Of a DNA stretch of 64,000 nucleotides, positions 9,332 to 17,657 are shown in pieces (positions within the stretch are counted from its first letter, which is position 1; every line of letters starts with the position of its first letter). Location: positions 1,305,501-1,369,500 of the forward strand of contig NZ_CP011770.1 of assembly GCF_001028705.1 (NCBI RefSeq), given 5' to 3'. The translations under genes and the position numbers were made by a program. Source of the DNA: Croceicoccus naphthovorans. GTDB taxonomy: Bacteria; Pseudomonadota; Alphaproteobacteria; Sphingomonadales; Sphingomonadaceae. The notes beneath the pieces were generated by a model. That model was not told where the DNA came from. It saw only the letters and a program-made list of their open reading frames with translations, and ran no database searches.

Positions 9332-10241
9332 ACTTCAGCCGTGGGTTGAGCGCGACCTGCGCAATGTCGACCAGCAGGTTCATCAGGACGATGAGCGCCG
9401 CGAAAAGAACGGTAAGGCCAAGGATCAGAAAATCGTCGCGGTTAAGCGCGCCCTTCACGAACCATTGGCCAAGGCCGGGAACCTGAAAGATCGTTTCGAC
9501 CACGAAGGATCCCGAAATGATGCCCGCCAGAGCAGGACCGAGGAAAGTGATAACCGGAATCAGTCCGCCCTTCAGGCAATGCTTCCACACGATCGTGCTT
9601 TCCGCCACGCCCTTGGCGCGGGCGGTGCGGACCCAGTCCTGATTGAGCATTTCCAGCATCCCGCCGCGCGTCAGGCGCGCGAAATAGGCGGCGTAGTAGA
9701 GGCCCAGCGTTGCCGAGGGCAGGATGACGAATTCGGGGCCGAACCACCCGGCCACCGGCAGGATCGCGAAGATCAGGCCGAAGACCAGCGCCAGCAACGG
9801 GCCCATGACGAAGGTGGGAAGGCAGATGCCCGCCATCGCCGTGGACATCGGCACATAGTCCAGCCACGTGTTCTTCTTCACCGCCGCAAGAATACCCGCC
9901 GGAACCCCCAGCAGGATCGCGATGGCCAGCGAGATCGAACCGAGCTTCAGCGAGACGGGAAAGCTTTCCGCGATGATGGCGGTGACAGAACGGTTGGCGT
10001 AAACCGCGCTAGGCCCGAAATCTCCGCGCAGCAGATTGCCGAGCGAGGACAGAAACCGTTCCCAGGTCGGCTTGTCGTATCCGTAGAACGCCTCGATCTG
10101 GGCGAGGATTTCGGGCCGGATGGCGCGTTCGGTGCTGAACGGACTGCCCGGCGTTGCCGCCACAAGGAAGAACGTTACGGCGTAGATTCCCAGCAGGACG
10201 AGAATGCCCTGCAGGAACCGGAGCGTTATGAATTTTGCCAT
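9324..10241 (-). CDS. oppB: Peptide ABC transporter permease (OppB/DppB type)
   Basis: Partner permease of OppC, 305 residues with about six membrane segments. The N-terminus FLQGILVLLGIYAVTFFLV followed by TPGSPF matches the OppB/DppB family, as do the EAA-like loop DWVRTARAKGVAESTIVWKH and FVVETIFQVPGLGQWFV. It sits 4 nt after oppA and overlaps oppC by 8 bp. Function as one half of the translocation pore is family knowledge. Confidence 0.93.
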   Translation of the reverse strand: MAKFITLRFLQGILVLLGIYAVTFFLVAATPGSPFSTERAIRPEILAQIEAFYGYDKPTWERFLSSLGNLLRGDFGPSAVYANRSVTAIIAESFPVSLKLGSISLAIAILLGVPAGILAAVKKNTWLDYVPMSTAMAGICLPTFVMGPLLALVFGLIFAILPVAGWFGPEFVILPSATLGLYYAAYFARLTRGGMLEMLNQDWVRTARAKGVAESTIVWKHCLKGGLIPVITFLGPALAGIISGSFVVETIFQVPGLGQWFVKGALNRDDFLILGLTVLFAALIVLMNLLVDIAQVALNPRLKYD

Positions 10242-10245
10242 GGGG

Positions 10246-11874
10246 CTATTGTGTCCCGTTCTTGTCCGCAGCCAGCGAGATGTACTTGTAGTTGCGGTTG
10301 TCCAGCAGCTTCGGATTCCAGTTCTGCACGCGTGGGTCGAGCAGATATACGCGGGTGTACCAGTACATCGGCACGATGGGCAGTTCCTTCAGCAGAAGTT
10401 CCTCTGCCTGATGGAGAATTTCCAGCCGCTCGGGTTCGTCCTGCGCAACTTGCGCCTGTTGGACAAGGCGGTCGTACTGCGGGTTTGACCAGCCGGTATC
10501 GTTGTTGCCGTTGCCGGTGGTAAACATGTCGGTGAAGGTCGACGGGTGGACATAGTCCGCGATCCAGCCCGAGCGGGACAGGTCGTAGTCCAGGTTCGAC
10601 TGGCTATCGAGATAGACCTTCCATTCCTGGTTATAGATGCCGACATCGATGCCCAGCTCCTTGCGCCACATCGCCTGCATGGCTTCTGCGATCTTGCGGT
10701 GCGCTTCGCTGGTGTTGATCAGGATTTCCGCCTTGGGAAAGCCCTTGCCGCCGGGATAGCCTGCCTCGGCGAGCAATTGGCGTCCGCGCTCAGGGTTATA
10801 CTGCACCGTGTCGGACGTGGGGTATCCGGGGATACCCGCCGGGACATAGCCGACAGCCGGGGCCTGACCGCCCTTGGTAACCTTGTCGACCAGCAACTGC
10901 TTGTCGAAAGAGATCGCCAGCGCCTCGCGCACCTTCGGATTGTCGAACGGCGGCCGGGTTACGTTGACGCGATAGAAATAGACGCCGAGGTACGGGTCGA
11001 TGTGCAGGATGTCCGGCATCTTTTCCTTGAAGACCGGAATCTTGTCGGGCTGCACCGTGCTGGTGATGTGCAGTCGGCCGCCGCGGAACATCGTTTCCTC
11101 GGTTGCGGCGTTCTCGACCGGGAAGAAACGGATGCCGTTCAGCTTGACGGTCTTGGCATCCCAATAATCGGGGTTGCGCTCAACTTCGATAACCTGGTTC
11201 GTGACCCAGGTTTTCAGCTTGAACGGGCCGTTCCCCACATAGTTGTCGAAAGTCGACCACTTGCTGCCCCGGTCGGCCATGCCGCCTGCTTGCTCGACCG
11301 CGCGGGGGTTCACGGGGAAGAAGCTGTAGTGCTTCAGCATGTTGAGGAAATAGGGCGTTGCACCTTCCAGCGTGACCTGCAGCGTCTTGTCGTCCAGCGC
11401 CTTTACACCGACGGTCGAGAAGTCGTCGGTCTTGCCTTCGTGGAAATCCTGTGCGCCCTTGATGACGTAAAGCATCGGCGCATATTCCGCGCCCAGCGCC
11501 GGGGTCAGCATCCGCTGCCAGCTATAGACGAAGTCGCCCGCGACGACTGGATCGCCGTTGGTCCACTTTGCGTCGCGCAGCTTGAAGGTCCACTGCGTGA
11601 AGTTGCCGTTATGCTCCCAACTTTCGGCCATCCCCGGTTCGGGGGACAGGTCGTCGGTCGGGTGATAAGCGATCAACCCTTCGATCAATGCCGAGATGAT
11701 GTGGTTTTCCGGAACCCCGGTGACGAGGTGGGGGTCGAGCCCCTTGGGCTCGGACCCGTTGCCGTAGAGAAGGATGCCATCGCGCGATGCGATATCGACT
11801 TCACGCTCACGATCGCAGGCGGCAAGGCCAAAAGCGGCCAGCACGCACAGCATCGCATTCCGAACTAGTTTCAT
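10246..11874 (-). CDS. oppA: Peptide-binding lipoprotein (SBP_bac_5 family)
   Basis: Captures peptides in the periplasm and hands them to OppBC. A lipoprotein signal is clear: MKLVRNAML, a hydrophobic stretch and the lipobox LAAC at about residues 19-22, so the mature protein is lipid-anchored. The family signature follows: EPKGLDPHLVTG, LIEGLIAYHP and WTFKLRDAKWTNGDPVVAGD (SBP_bac_5). About 542 residues, as in OppA/MppA. The ATG at 11874 has AAGG six bases upstream, better than the ATG at 11880, whose ribosome site would abut it. First gene of the operon. Peptide length preference is unknown; murein peptides are possible. Confidence 0.92.
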   Translation of the reverse strand: MKLVRNAMLCVLAAFGLAACDREREVDIASRDGILLYGNGSEPKGLDPHLVTGVPENHIISALIEGLIAYHPTDDLSPEPGMAESWEHNGNFTQWTFKLRDAKWTNGDPVVAGDFVYSWQRMLTPALGAEYAPMLYVIKGAQDFHEGKTDDFSTVGVKALDDKTLQVTLEGATPYFLNMLKHYSFFPVNPRAVEQAGGMADRGSKWSTFDNYVGNGPFKLKTWVTNQVIEVERNPDYWDAKTVKLNGIRFFPVENAATEETMFRGGRLHITSTVQPDKIPVFKEKMPDILHIDPYLGVYFYRVNVTRPPFDNPKVREALAISFDKQLLVDKVTKGGQAPAVGYVPAGIPGYPTSDTVQYNPERGRQLLAEAGYPGGKGFPKAEILINTSEAHRKIAEAMQAMWRKELGIDVGIYNQEWKVYLDSQSNLDYDLSRSGWIADYVHPSTFTDMFTTGNGNNDTGWSNPQYDRLVQQAQVAQDEPERLEILHQAEELLLKELPIVPMYWYTRVYLLDPRVQNWNPKLLDNRNYKYISLAADKNGTQ

Positions 11875-12011
11875 TTGCATCCTTCGCAGCTATGAAATTT
11901 TATTGCGCAACGCAAGCGGGGCATTTGAACGGGAACACCTGAACCTCAGCTTTTCTCCCGGTTTTTTTAGGTGCAGCGCGGTAAAACGATGACTGTTGGC
12001 GGAAAAGAAAA

Positions 12012-12551
12012 TTACTCGCCTTCGAATGCGATCAGGGCGTGCGGCGCGACATCCTTCTCTCGTAACCGTTCCGCGCCGCCCAGATCGGGCAGATCAATCA
12101 CGAACAGCGCCTGATTCACCCGCGCGCCGCGCTGGCGCAACAGTTCGACTGCGGCCAATGCCGTACCACCGGTGGCGATCAGGTCGTCGACCAGCACCAA
12201 ATTTGCGCCGGGTCCGCAGGCGTCATCGTGCATCTCCAGCATATCCGTGCCGTATTCGAGGGCATATTCGATGGAAATCGTGCTGCCCGGCAACTTGCCG
12301 CGCTTGCGCAGCATCAGCACGCCGCAGCCAAGGCGATAGGCGAGGGCCGAGGCGAATACGAAACCGCGCGCCTCTATTCCCGCGATCAGGTCCGGTGGAT
12401 CGCCCTCCAGTGCGTCGGCCAGCCTATCGATCGTGGCGGAAAACGCGCCGCCGTCGAGCATGAGGGTGGAAATATCGCGAAACAGGATGCCGGGTTTGGG
12501 ATGATCGGGTATCGTGCGGATCATGTCCCGAAGGTCGGAGTTGTCGTCCAT
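12012..12551 (-). CDS. apt: Adenine phosphoribosyltransferase
   Basis: Salvages adenine to AMP using PRPP in the cytoplasm. The ATG at 12551 gives a 179-residue protein starting MDDNSDLRDMIRTIPDHPKP, a standard Apt N-terminus; the frame stays open upstream but that stretch is not Apt-like. The PRPP loop VLVDDLIATGGTA, the FRDI(S)T segment and IEARGFVFASALA are all characteristic. Divergent from efp, with a 188-bp gap (12552-12739) holding no obvious further gene. Confidence 0.95.
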   Translation of the reverse strand: MDDNSDLRDMIRTIPDHPKPGILFRDISTLMLDGGAFSATIDRLADALEGDPPDLIAGIEARGFVFASALAYRLGCGVLMLRKRGKLPGSTISIEYALEYGTDMLEMHDDACGPGANLVLVDDLIATGGTALAAVELLRQRGARVNQALFVIDLPDLGGAERLREKDVAPHALIAFEGE

Positions 12552-12739
12552 GCCGGTGTCCCGTGTCCTTCCAGTTCCACGCCGAATGCGCAGACGATAG
12601 GGCAGCATGGGCCACCTCGCAACGCCCGCAATGGAAGCGCTCGCTTGCCCGACCGCGCGTGAGAAGCTAAGGGCGGCGCTTTCCACCAGATCGGACGGGC
12701 CGGACAGGCCCCTCACGCATAGATACAGGCTGAACACCC

Positions 12740-13303
12740 ATGAAGATCAGCGGCGTCGACATTCGCCCCGGCAACATCCTCGAATACGAAGGCGGAATCT
12801 GGAAGGTCGCCAAGATCCAGCATACCCAGCCGGGCAAGGGCGGGGCCTATATGCAGGTCGAGATGAAAAACCTGCAGGACGGTCGCAAGACCAACGTCCG
12901 CTTCCGTAGTGCCGACACGATCGAACGCGTGCGCCTCGATACCAAGGATTTCCAGTATCTCTATGCCGAAGACGACATGCTCGTCTTCATGGATACCGAG
13001 ACGTTCGACCAGATCATGCTACCCTCGGACCTGCTGGGCGATGCCGCTGCGTTCCTTGAAGACGGAATGCAGGTTTCGCTCGAACTGTGGGAAGAAAAGC
13101 CGATTTCGGTCCAGCTGCCCGAACAGATCGAGGCGACTATTGTCGAGGCCGATGCCGTGGTGAAGGGCCAGACCGCTTCGTCCAGCTACAAGCCAGCCGT
13201 GCTGGAAAACGGGGTGCGCGTGATGGTGCCGCCGCATATCGAAAGCGGGACCCGCATTGTGGTCGACGTTTACGAACGCACCTATGTCGGAAAAGCCTCC
13301 TAA
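12740..13303 (+). CDS. efp: Translation elongation factor P
   Basis: Binds the ribosome between P and E sites and rescues polyproline stalling. Length 187 residues, as expected. The tip loop reads [10 protein letters not shown] with Lys33 in the position modified by lysylation in EpmA-containing bacteria; no epmA/epmB gene is in this window, so the modification state is unknown. The family signature around residues 150-170 ([19 protein letters not shown]) is intact. suhB follows after 12 nt, suggesting a two-gene operon. Confidence 0.96.
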   Translation: MKISGVDIRPGNILEYEGGIWKVAKIQHTQPGKGGAYMQVEMKNLQDGRKTNVRFRSADTIERVRLDTKDFQYLYAEDDMLVFMDTETFDQIMLPSDLLGDAAAFLEDGMQVSLELWEEKPISVQLPEQIEATIVEADAVVKGQTASSSYKPAVLENGVRVMVPPHIESGTRIVVDVYERTYVGKAS

Positions 13304-13315
13304 GGCGGACTGATC

Positions 13316-14137
13316 ATGGCAATTACCGGACTAATTCGCGTGATGGAGCGCGCCGCCCGCAAGGCCGGACAGCGTCTGCGTCGCGATTTCGGCGAAGTCG
13401 AACACCTTCAGGTCAGCCGCAAGGGGCCCGCCGACTTCGTGTCGAAGGCCGACCGCGCGGCGGAGCGCACCTTGTGGGACGAACTGCGCGCCGCGCGCCC
13501 CGGCTGGGGCTTTCTGATGGAAGAAGCCGGAGAGCTTGAGGGTGAGGACGGCAAGCCGCGCTTCATTATCGACCCGCTCGATGGCACCAGCAATTTCTTG
13601 CACGGGTTGCCGCACTTCGCGATTTCCATCGCGGTGCAGGAGCCGACGCTGGACGGTACCGGCTGGGGCGAGGTGACCCATGCTGTCGTCTATCAGCCGG
13701 TCACCGACGAGACGTTCTGGGCGGAAAAAAGCCGCGGCGCGTGGCTTCAGGATGCGCGGCTGCGCGTGTCGGCCCGGCGCGACCTTGCCGATTCGCTGAT
13801 TGCCACCGGTATCCCTTTTGCCGGAGCTGGGAATTTCGACGAATGGAGCAAGATCGCCGGCGCCATCGCACCGCGCGTTGCAGGCATTCGCCGTTACGGT
13901 GCGGCCTCGCTCGACCTCGCATGGTTGGCTGCCGGCCGGTACGAGGGATTCTGGGAATCGGGCCTGAAACCGTGGGATACCGCGGCGGGAATCTTGCTGG
14001 TGCGCGAAGCCGGCGGCTTCGTTTCGGACTGGCGCGGACGTTCGCAGCAGATTTGCGATGCCACGATTCTGGCCGGGAACGATGCGCTGCACTCTCGGCT
14101 TCACAAGTTGCTTGTCGGCGCGCTGAAATCTGCTTGA
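13316..14137 (+). CDS. suhB: Inositol monophosphatase family protein (SuhB-like)
   Basis: Mg-dependent phosphatase of the IMPase fold, 273 residues. EEAGE, IDPLDGTSNFLHGLPHF (the WIxDPLDGT motif carrying the metal-binding aspartates) and the C-terminal PWDTAAGILLVREAGG motif are all present. In proteobacteria SuhB also acts in rRNA antitermination and ribosome maturation, which fits its place 12 nt behind efp. Which activity dominates here cannot be told from sequence. Confidence 0.92.
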   Translation: MAITGLIRVMERAARKAGQRLRRDFGEVEHLQVSRKGPADFVSKADRAAERTLWDELRAARPGWGFLMEEAGELEGEDGKPRFIIDPLDGTSNFLHGLPHFAISIAVQEPTLDGTGWGEVTHAVVYQPVTDETFWAEKSRGAWLQDARLRVSARRDLADSLIATGIPFAGAGNFDEWSKIAGAIAPRVAGIRRYGAASLDLAWLAAGRYEGFWESGLKPWDTAAGILLVREAGGFVSDWRGRSQQICDATILAGNDALHSRLHKLLVGALKSA

Positions 14138-14145
14138 AGGGTCGC

Positions 14146-14174
14146 TTGAATACCGGGCAACCCCTCGCTAAGAG
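14146..14174 (+). promoter_or_regulatory. Sigma-70-type promoter of tRNA-Leu
   Basis: TTGAAT (14146-14151) and TAAGAG (14169-14174) are separated by 17 bp and lie about 42 bp before the tRNA, just after the suhB stop. Reasonable -35/-10 match; inferred, not proven. Confidence 0.5.
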
Positions 14175-14215
14175 CAGCCACCCGCGCGGCCCTGTCATGG
14201 GCATGACCGTGGTGT

Positions 14216-14299
14216 GCCCCTGTGGCGGAATGGTAGACGCGAACGACTCAAAATCGTTTGTCGCAAGACGTGCCCGTTCGAGTCGGGCCAGGGGCACCA
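14216..14299 (+). tRNA. tRNA-Leu (anticodon CAA, reads UUG)
   Basis: 84 nt including an encoded CCA (14297-14299). Acceptor GCCCCTG pairs with CAGGGGC; the anticodon stem AACGA/TCGTT holds the loop CTCAAAA with anticodon CAA at 14249-14251. The long variable arm of a class II tRNA and the T-loop GTTCGAGTC are present. Confidence 0.95.
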
Positions 14300-14367
14300 T
14301 CGACCATCGTGTTACAAGCGCGATGGCTTCTATTGGCATGGCATTAAAGACGGGGGGCTGGTAGTCC

Positions 14368-16167
14368 ATGATGGACATGCCCGGCATCCCACCCTTTCAC
14401 GCACTTGCCGCCATGCTGTTGACGGTGGCGATGTTCGTGGCCTTTGCGCGCGGGCGAATCGCAACCGAAATCGTCAGCCTTGTGACCATCGTCATTATCG
14501 CGCTGGGTCTGTTCTTCTTTCCGTTGGAGGGTCAGCACCAGACCGACGGACTGACGCTGGCATTCGCCGGCTTCGGTCATCCGGCGCTGATTACGATCTG
14601 TGCGCTGATGATCATGGGCCGGGGACTGGTAGTGACCGGCGCGCTGGAACCGGCGACGCGGCTATTGTCCGAGGTTTGGAAGTTCAACCGCTCTCTGGGC
14701 ATGTTCGTATCGCTCGTGCTGGCGATGGCGTTGTCGATGATGGTCAATGATACGCCGGTGTTGGTGCTTCTCTTGCCCGTGTTCGTGGCGCTGGCAGAGC
14801 GCGGGGCGATGGCGGCTTCGAAAACGCTGATCCCGCTGAACGCGGCGGTCCTGATCGGCGGCATGGCTACGACCATCGGCACTTCGACGAACCTGCTGGT
14901 TGTGTCGATTGCGGCCGATCTTGGCATGCGGCCGATGCGGGTGTTCGACTATACGCACATCGTCGCGGTCGCGGCGCTGTTTGCGCTGCCGTACCTGTGG
15001 CTGGTGATGCCGCGCCTGTTGCCTGACAATGGGCAGGCTTTTGCACGCAACCGCCGGGTGTTTTCCGCTACGCTACGCGTCGACGACGATAGCGACCTGA
15101 TCGGGGAAACGCCGCGCGATCTTCAGGCGCGAATGCCAGAGGATTTCCAGTTCGAAGGTTCGCTCGACCGGCAGATTACCGCCAATTCGCGCCTGCCGGT
15201 CAGCGGGTCGCACAAGGCGCTGGAAGAGGCGATGCGCAGCCTGAAGGCCCGCGTCGCTCCGGCCTGGGTGGTCGAACGCATCAACGCCGCCGCGCGCGGG
15301 CATGCCAGCGATGTCGTCGTGGTCGAAATGGCGGTTACCGCCGAATCGCGCCTTGTCGGCCTGACGATCCCGTCATCGGGCGTCGCGGGTCAGTTCGGGG
15401 TGGCGGTTTTGGGCATTCACCAGCAGACTCGCGGCCCCGATGTGGGCAGGCACGAATATTCCGAACTGCAATTGCGTCCTGGCGATGTTTTGCTGGTCAT
15501 GGGATCGCTGGCGGAGATCGAAGAATTTGCGGAGAGCGACCGTCTGCTCCTTCTGGAGGGCGTGGTCGAGGTGCCGCGCCGATCCAAGGCATGGCTTGCT
15601 GGCGCAATCATGTTCGGTTCGGTCTTCACGGCCAGCATCGGTCTGTGGCCCATCGCCATTGCGGCCTTGGGCGGTGCGATCCTGATGTTTGCCACCGGTT
15701 GCGTAAAGTTCGACCGTGTGGGGCGGGCGCTCTCGGCCAATGTCATCGTGCTTGTCGCCGCGTCCATCGCCATCGGTCGCCTGATCCTTGAAAGCGGGGC
15801 GGCGGGCTGGTTGGGGCAATTGCTGTCCGCGGGCCTGCAATTCCTGCCACCGGCGGCGATCGTTGCTGCGGTGATGCTGTTCGTGACCTTGCTCACCAAC
15901 TTTGCGTCCAACGCGGCGGCGGCCACGGTTGGCACGCCCATTGCCTTCAGCATTGCGCAGACGTTGGGGTTGCCGGTGGAGCCATTGGTGCTGGCCGTGC
16001 TGTTCGGGTGTAACCTGTGTTACGCAACGCCGATTGCCTATCAGACGAACATGCTGATCATGGAAGAAGGGCAGTACAAGTTCGGCGACTATCTTCGGAC
16101 GGGTGTACCGCTGGTGATCCTGATGGCGACCGTGCTGTCGATCATGCTGGTCATCACCTACATGTAG
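14368..16167 (+). CDS. SLC13/DASS-type transporter with central RCK_C domain
   Basis: Predicted inner-membrane anion or dicarboxylate/sulfate transporter, 599 residues. A membrane half of about five to six segments (VNDTPVLVLLLPVFVAL, GGMATTIGTSTNLLVV) precedes a cytoplasmic segment of about 170 residues. The latter holds one TrkA-C/RCK_C fold at roughly residues 313-395, ending LRPGDVLLVMGSLAEIEEF. The second membrane half contains TNFASNAAAATVGTPIAFS and GCNLCYATPIAYQTN. Two symmetric SN/TN-type hairpin motifs typify the DASS superfamily. The start may be 14368 or 14371 (consecutive ATGs). Its stop directly abuts the stop of the convergent next gene. Substrate unknown. Confidence 0.85.
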   Translation: MMDMPGIPPFHALAAMLLTVAMFVAFARGRIATEIVSLVTIVIIALGLFFFPLEGQHQTDGLTLAFAGFGHPALITICALMIMGRGLVVTGALEPATRLLSEVWKFNRSLGMFVSLVLAMALSMMVNDTPVLVLLLPVFVALAERGAMAASKTLIPLNAAVLIGGMATTIGTSTNLLVVSIAADLGMRPMRVFDYTHIVAVAALFALPYLWLVMPRLLPDNGQAFARNRRVFSATLRVDDDSDLIGETPRDLQARMPEDFQFEGSLDRQITANSRLPVSGSHKALEEAMRSLKARVAPAWVVERINAAARGHASDVVVVEMAVTAESRLVGLTIPSSGVAGQFGVAVLGIHQQTRGPDVGRHEYSELQLRPGDVLLVMGSLAEIEEFAESDRLLLLEGVVEVPRRSKAWLAGAIMFGSVFTASIGLWPIAIAALGGAILMFATGCVKFDRVGRALSANVIVLVAASIAIGRLILESGAAGWLGQLLSAGLQFLPPAAIVAAVMLFVTLLTNFASNAAAATVGTPIAFSIAQTLGLPVEPLVLAVLFGCNLCYATPIAYQTNMLIMEEGQYKFGDYLRTGVPLVILMATVLSIMLVITYM

Positions 16168-16806
16168 TTATCCGGCCGGCTGCATCGGTGCGCCGGTGCC
16201 GATGCGATAGCCGATGGCGGCTTCGGCAAGGATATAGCGGGGCAGGGCCGGATCGGGCTCTATCCGTTTGCGCAGCCGGTTGATGGCAACGCGCAGTTTC
16301 TGCCTGTCGAGATCGGGTGAGCCCCAACACCGTTCAAGCAGAGCATTGTGCGTAACGTAACGCCCCTTGGCGTCGAGCAGCATGGTTAGGAGATCGACTT
16401 CGCGCGCGGTCAGGGGGTGGCGCTTACCTACTACCGCAACCGATCGATCAACGCGGTGCAGTTTGAACGCAGAGGGTACCGCTGCCCCGGTTGCCAGCAA
16501 CTCCAGCCGCGCGGCCAGTTCAGCAGGCTCGAGCGGCCCCATCGTCAGGAATTCGTCGACCCCTGCGTCAAGCGCGGCGATCCGGGCTGCCTTCCATGCG
16601 CGGGTTGCCAGGCCGACGATCGTGTTGGCGGCCTTTCGTTTATCGCGGATCTGAGTCATCGCGTCCGCCTCGTTCAGACTGACGAAGGCCAGCGCATCAG
16701 GCACGAATCGCAGGGTGATTCGCGCTGCCGCAGCCTCTATTTCCAGTTGATCGACCGCATTGCAGGCAGAAAAAGCGGATTCAGGCAAAACCGGTCGGGA
16801 AAGCAT
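16168..16806 (-). CDS. OmpR-type winged-helix regulator with degenerate receiver
   Basis: Putative DNA-binding response regulator, 212 residues from the ATG at 16806 (an upstream TTG at 16842 is possible). The C-terminal half is an OmpR/PhoB winged helix: HPLTAREVDLLTMLLDAKGRYVTH, then LRVAINRLRKRIEPD and ILAEAAIGYRI. The N-terminal 110 residues look receiver-like in length and alternation but lack a clear acidic pocket or phosphoacceptor DxxLP motif, so it may be an orphan, phosphorylation-independent regulator. No kinase gene is adjacent. Target unknown. Confidence 0.72.
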   Translation of the reverse strand: MLSRPVLPESAFSACNAVDQLEIEAAAARITLRFVPDALAFVSLNEADAMTQIRDKRKAANTIVGLATRAWKAARIAALDAGVDEFLTMGPLEPAELAARLELLATGAAVPSAFKLHRVDRSVAVVGKRHPLTAREVDLLTMLLDAKGRYVTHNALLERCWGSPDLDRQKLRVAINRLRKRIEPDPALPRYILAEAAIGYRIGTGAPMQPAG

Positions 16807-16847
16807 TGTGCGACAATCTGGCGATCCGTGCACGATTTGCAATGCTA

Positions 16848-16872
16848 GGAACCAGAGTAATGTTGCGGCGTT
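16848..16872 (+). promoter_or_regulatory. EcfG-type general stress promoter upstream of small ORF
   Basis: GGAAC (16848-16852), 16 bp, then CGTT (16869-16872): the alphaproteobacterial EcfG consensus. It points at the 49-codon gene at 16975, with about 100 nt of leader. A TTGACA at 16915-16920 without a good -10 lies in between. Confidence 0.6.
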
Positions 16873-16974
16873 ACCACATGGTCAAAAATCGCAGCACCTA
16901 CGACATTCGTGCTATTGACATGAATGTAAGGAAAGCGCTTTTTGGCGAGTGAGAAAACACTCGGGGACTGCTAA

Positions 16975-17124
16975 ATGGACAACGGCAAGACCATGATCGA
17001 CCCGCATTCGGGCGACAAGGAAACCACTGGCGAAATCGCAAACTGGCTGGACACAATTTCAAAGTCCGAGGCCGGTCGGGGCGCGGCTTTCCGGCGCACG
17101 CTGGACGGTTTGCTGGGCGGCTGA
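16975..17124 (+). CDS. Small hypothetical protein, probable stress gene
   Basis: A 49-residue open frame starting MDNGKTMIDPHSGDKETTGE, with TISKSEAGRGAAFRRTLDGL near the C-terminus. GGGGA lies nine to ten bases before the ATG. It is preceded by an EcfG-type promoter and followed by another in front of the next gene, so the pair may be two adjacent general-stress genes. Soluble, charged, no membrane segment. I do not recognise a family; it does not look like NepR. Evidence for translation is the ribosome site, promoter and same-strand order only. Confidence 0.5.
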   Translation: MDNGKTMIDPHSGDKETTGEIANWLDTISKSEAGRGAAFRRTLDGLLGG

Positions 17125-17148
17125 TTGCCGGTCGCTGCGGCGGCATCC

Positions 17149-17174
17149 GGAACTTCTGACAAGACCTGAACGTT
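17149..17174 (+). promoter_or_regulatory. EcfG-type general stress promoter of the 17207 gene
   Basis: GGAAC (17149-17153), 17 bp, CGTT (17171-17174). A start of transcription a few bases downstream would leave a leader of about 25 nt containing GGGGAGA before the ATG at 17207. This is the best-placed of the three such promoters in the window. Confidence 0.68.
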
Positions 17175-17206
17175 TAATCCCCAAGTTGTAATTGGGGAGA
17201 CCCGTG

Positions 17207-17491
17207 ATGGTCGAAGAAAGAATTACCGAAACCCGTACGCCGACTGGCGATACCCATACCCACACCGAAATCATCCATGATGCGCCCGAACGGTCGCGTG
17301 GAGGGGCTGGGTGGGTGATCGCGATCGTATTGATCGTGGCGCTTGTCATCGGCGTGTTCTTTTTCATGAACAACAATTCCGCCGAAGTCGCAAAGGACAA
17401 TGCGGTCGCCGATGCCGCGAACAGCGTCGGCAACGCAGCCGAAAGCGTCGGCGATGCCGCCGATGCGGCGACGGACCGGATTTCGCAGTAA
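17207..17491 (+). CDS. Small single-pass membrane protein, probable stress gene
   Basis: 94 residues from the ATG at 17207 (an in-frame TTG at 17192 is less likely because it would leave almost no leader behind the promoter). Layout: a polar N-terminus with a THTHTEII stretch, one membrane helix at about residues 33-50 (GWVIAIVLIVALVIGVFFFM), then an alanine-rich tail with a repeated pattern of A-x-S-V-G-x-A-A. Such tails usually form amphipathic helices in the periplasm. Function unknown; the EcfG-type promoter suggests an envelope stress role. Confidence 0.8.
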   Translation: MVEERITETRTPTGDTHTHTEIIHDAPERSRGGAGWVIAIVLIVALVIGVFFFMNNNSAEVAKDNAVADAANSVGNAAESVGDAADAATDRISQ

Positions 17492-17511
17492 CCCGCTTAC
17501 AAGGACAAACG

Positions 17512-17543
17512 AAGGCGTCGAAGACCAGCGTTTTCGGCGCCTT
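17512..17543 (+). terminator. Rho-independent terminator after the 17207 gene
   Basis: Stem GGCGTCGAAGAC (17514-17525) pairs with GTTTTCGGCGCC (17530-17541) across a four-base loop, allowing G-T pairs, and is flanked by AA/TT. T-rich sequence follows. Confidence 0.7.
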
Positions 17544-17657
17544 TAGTTTTACCCGTCGTTTACCATGTCCCGGCTAAATCTACGGCGTCATGGGGCATTG
17601 CACTTTTCCTGAACCGGTCGGCCCGGCCTTGTGCTTGCGGTGCAAGCGGTGACGGCC

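Noticed and set aside
16915..16943. Sigma-70 promoter with TTGACA before the 49-codon gene
   Set aside because: The -35 is perfect but the -10 at 17-bp spacing (CTTTTT) is poor. The EcfG-type site upstream is a better candidate.
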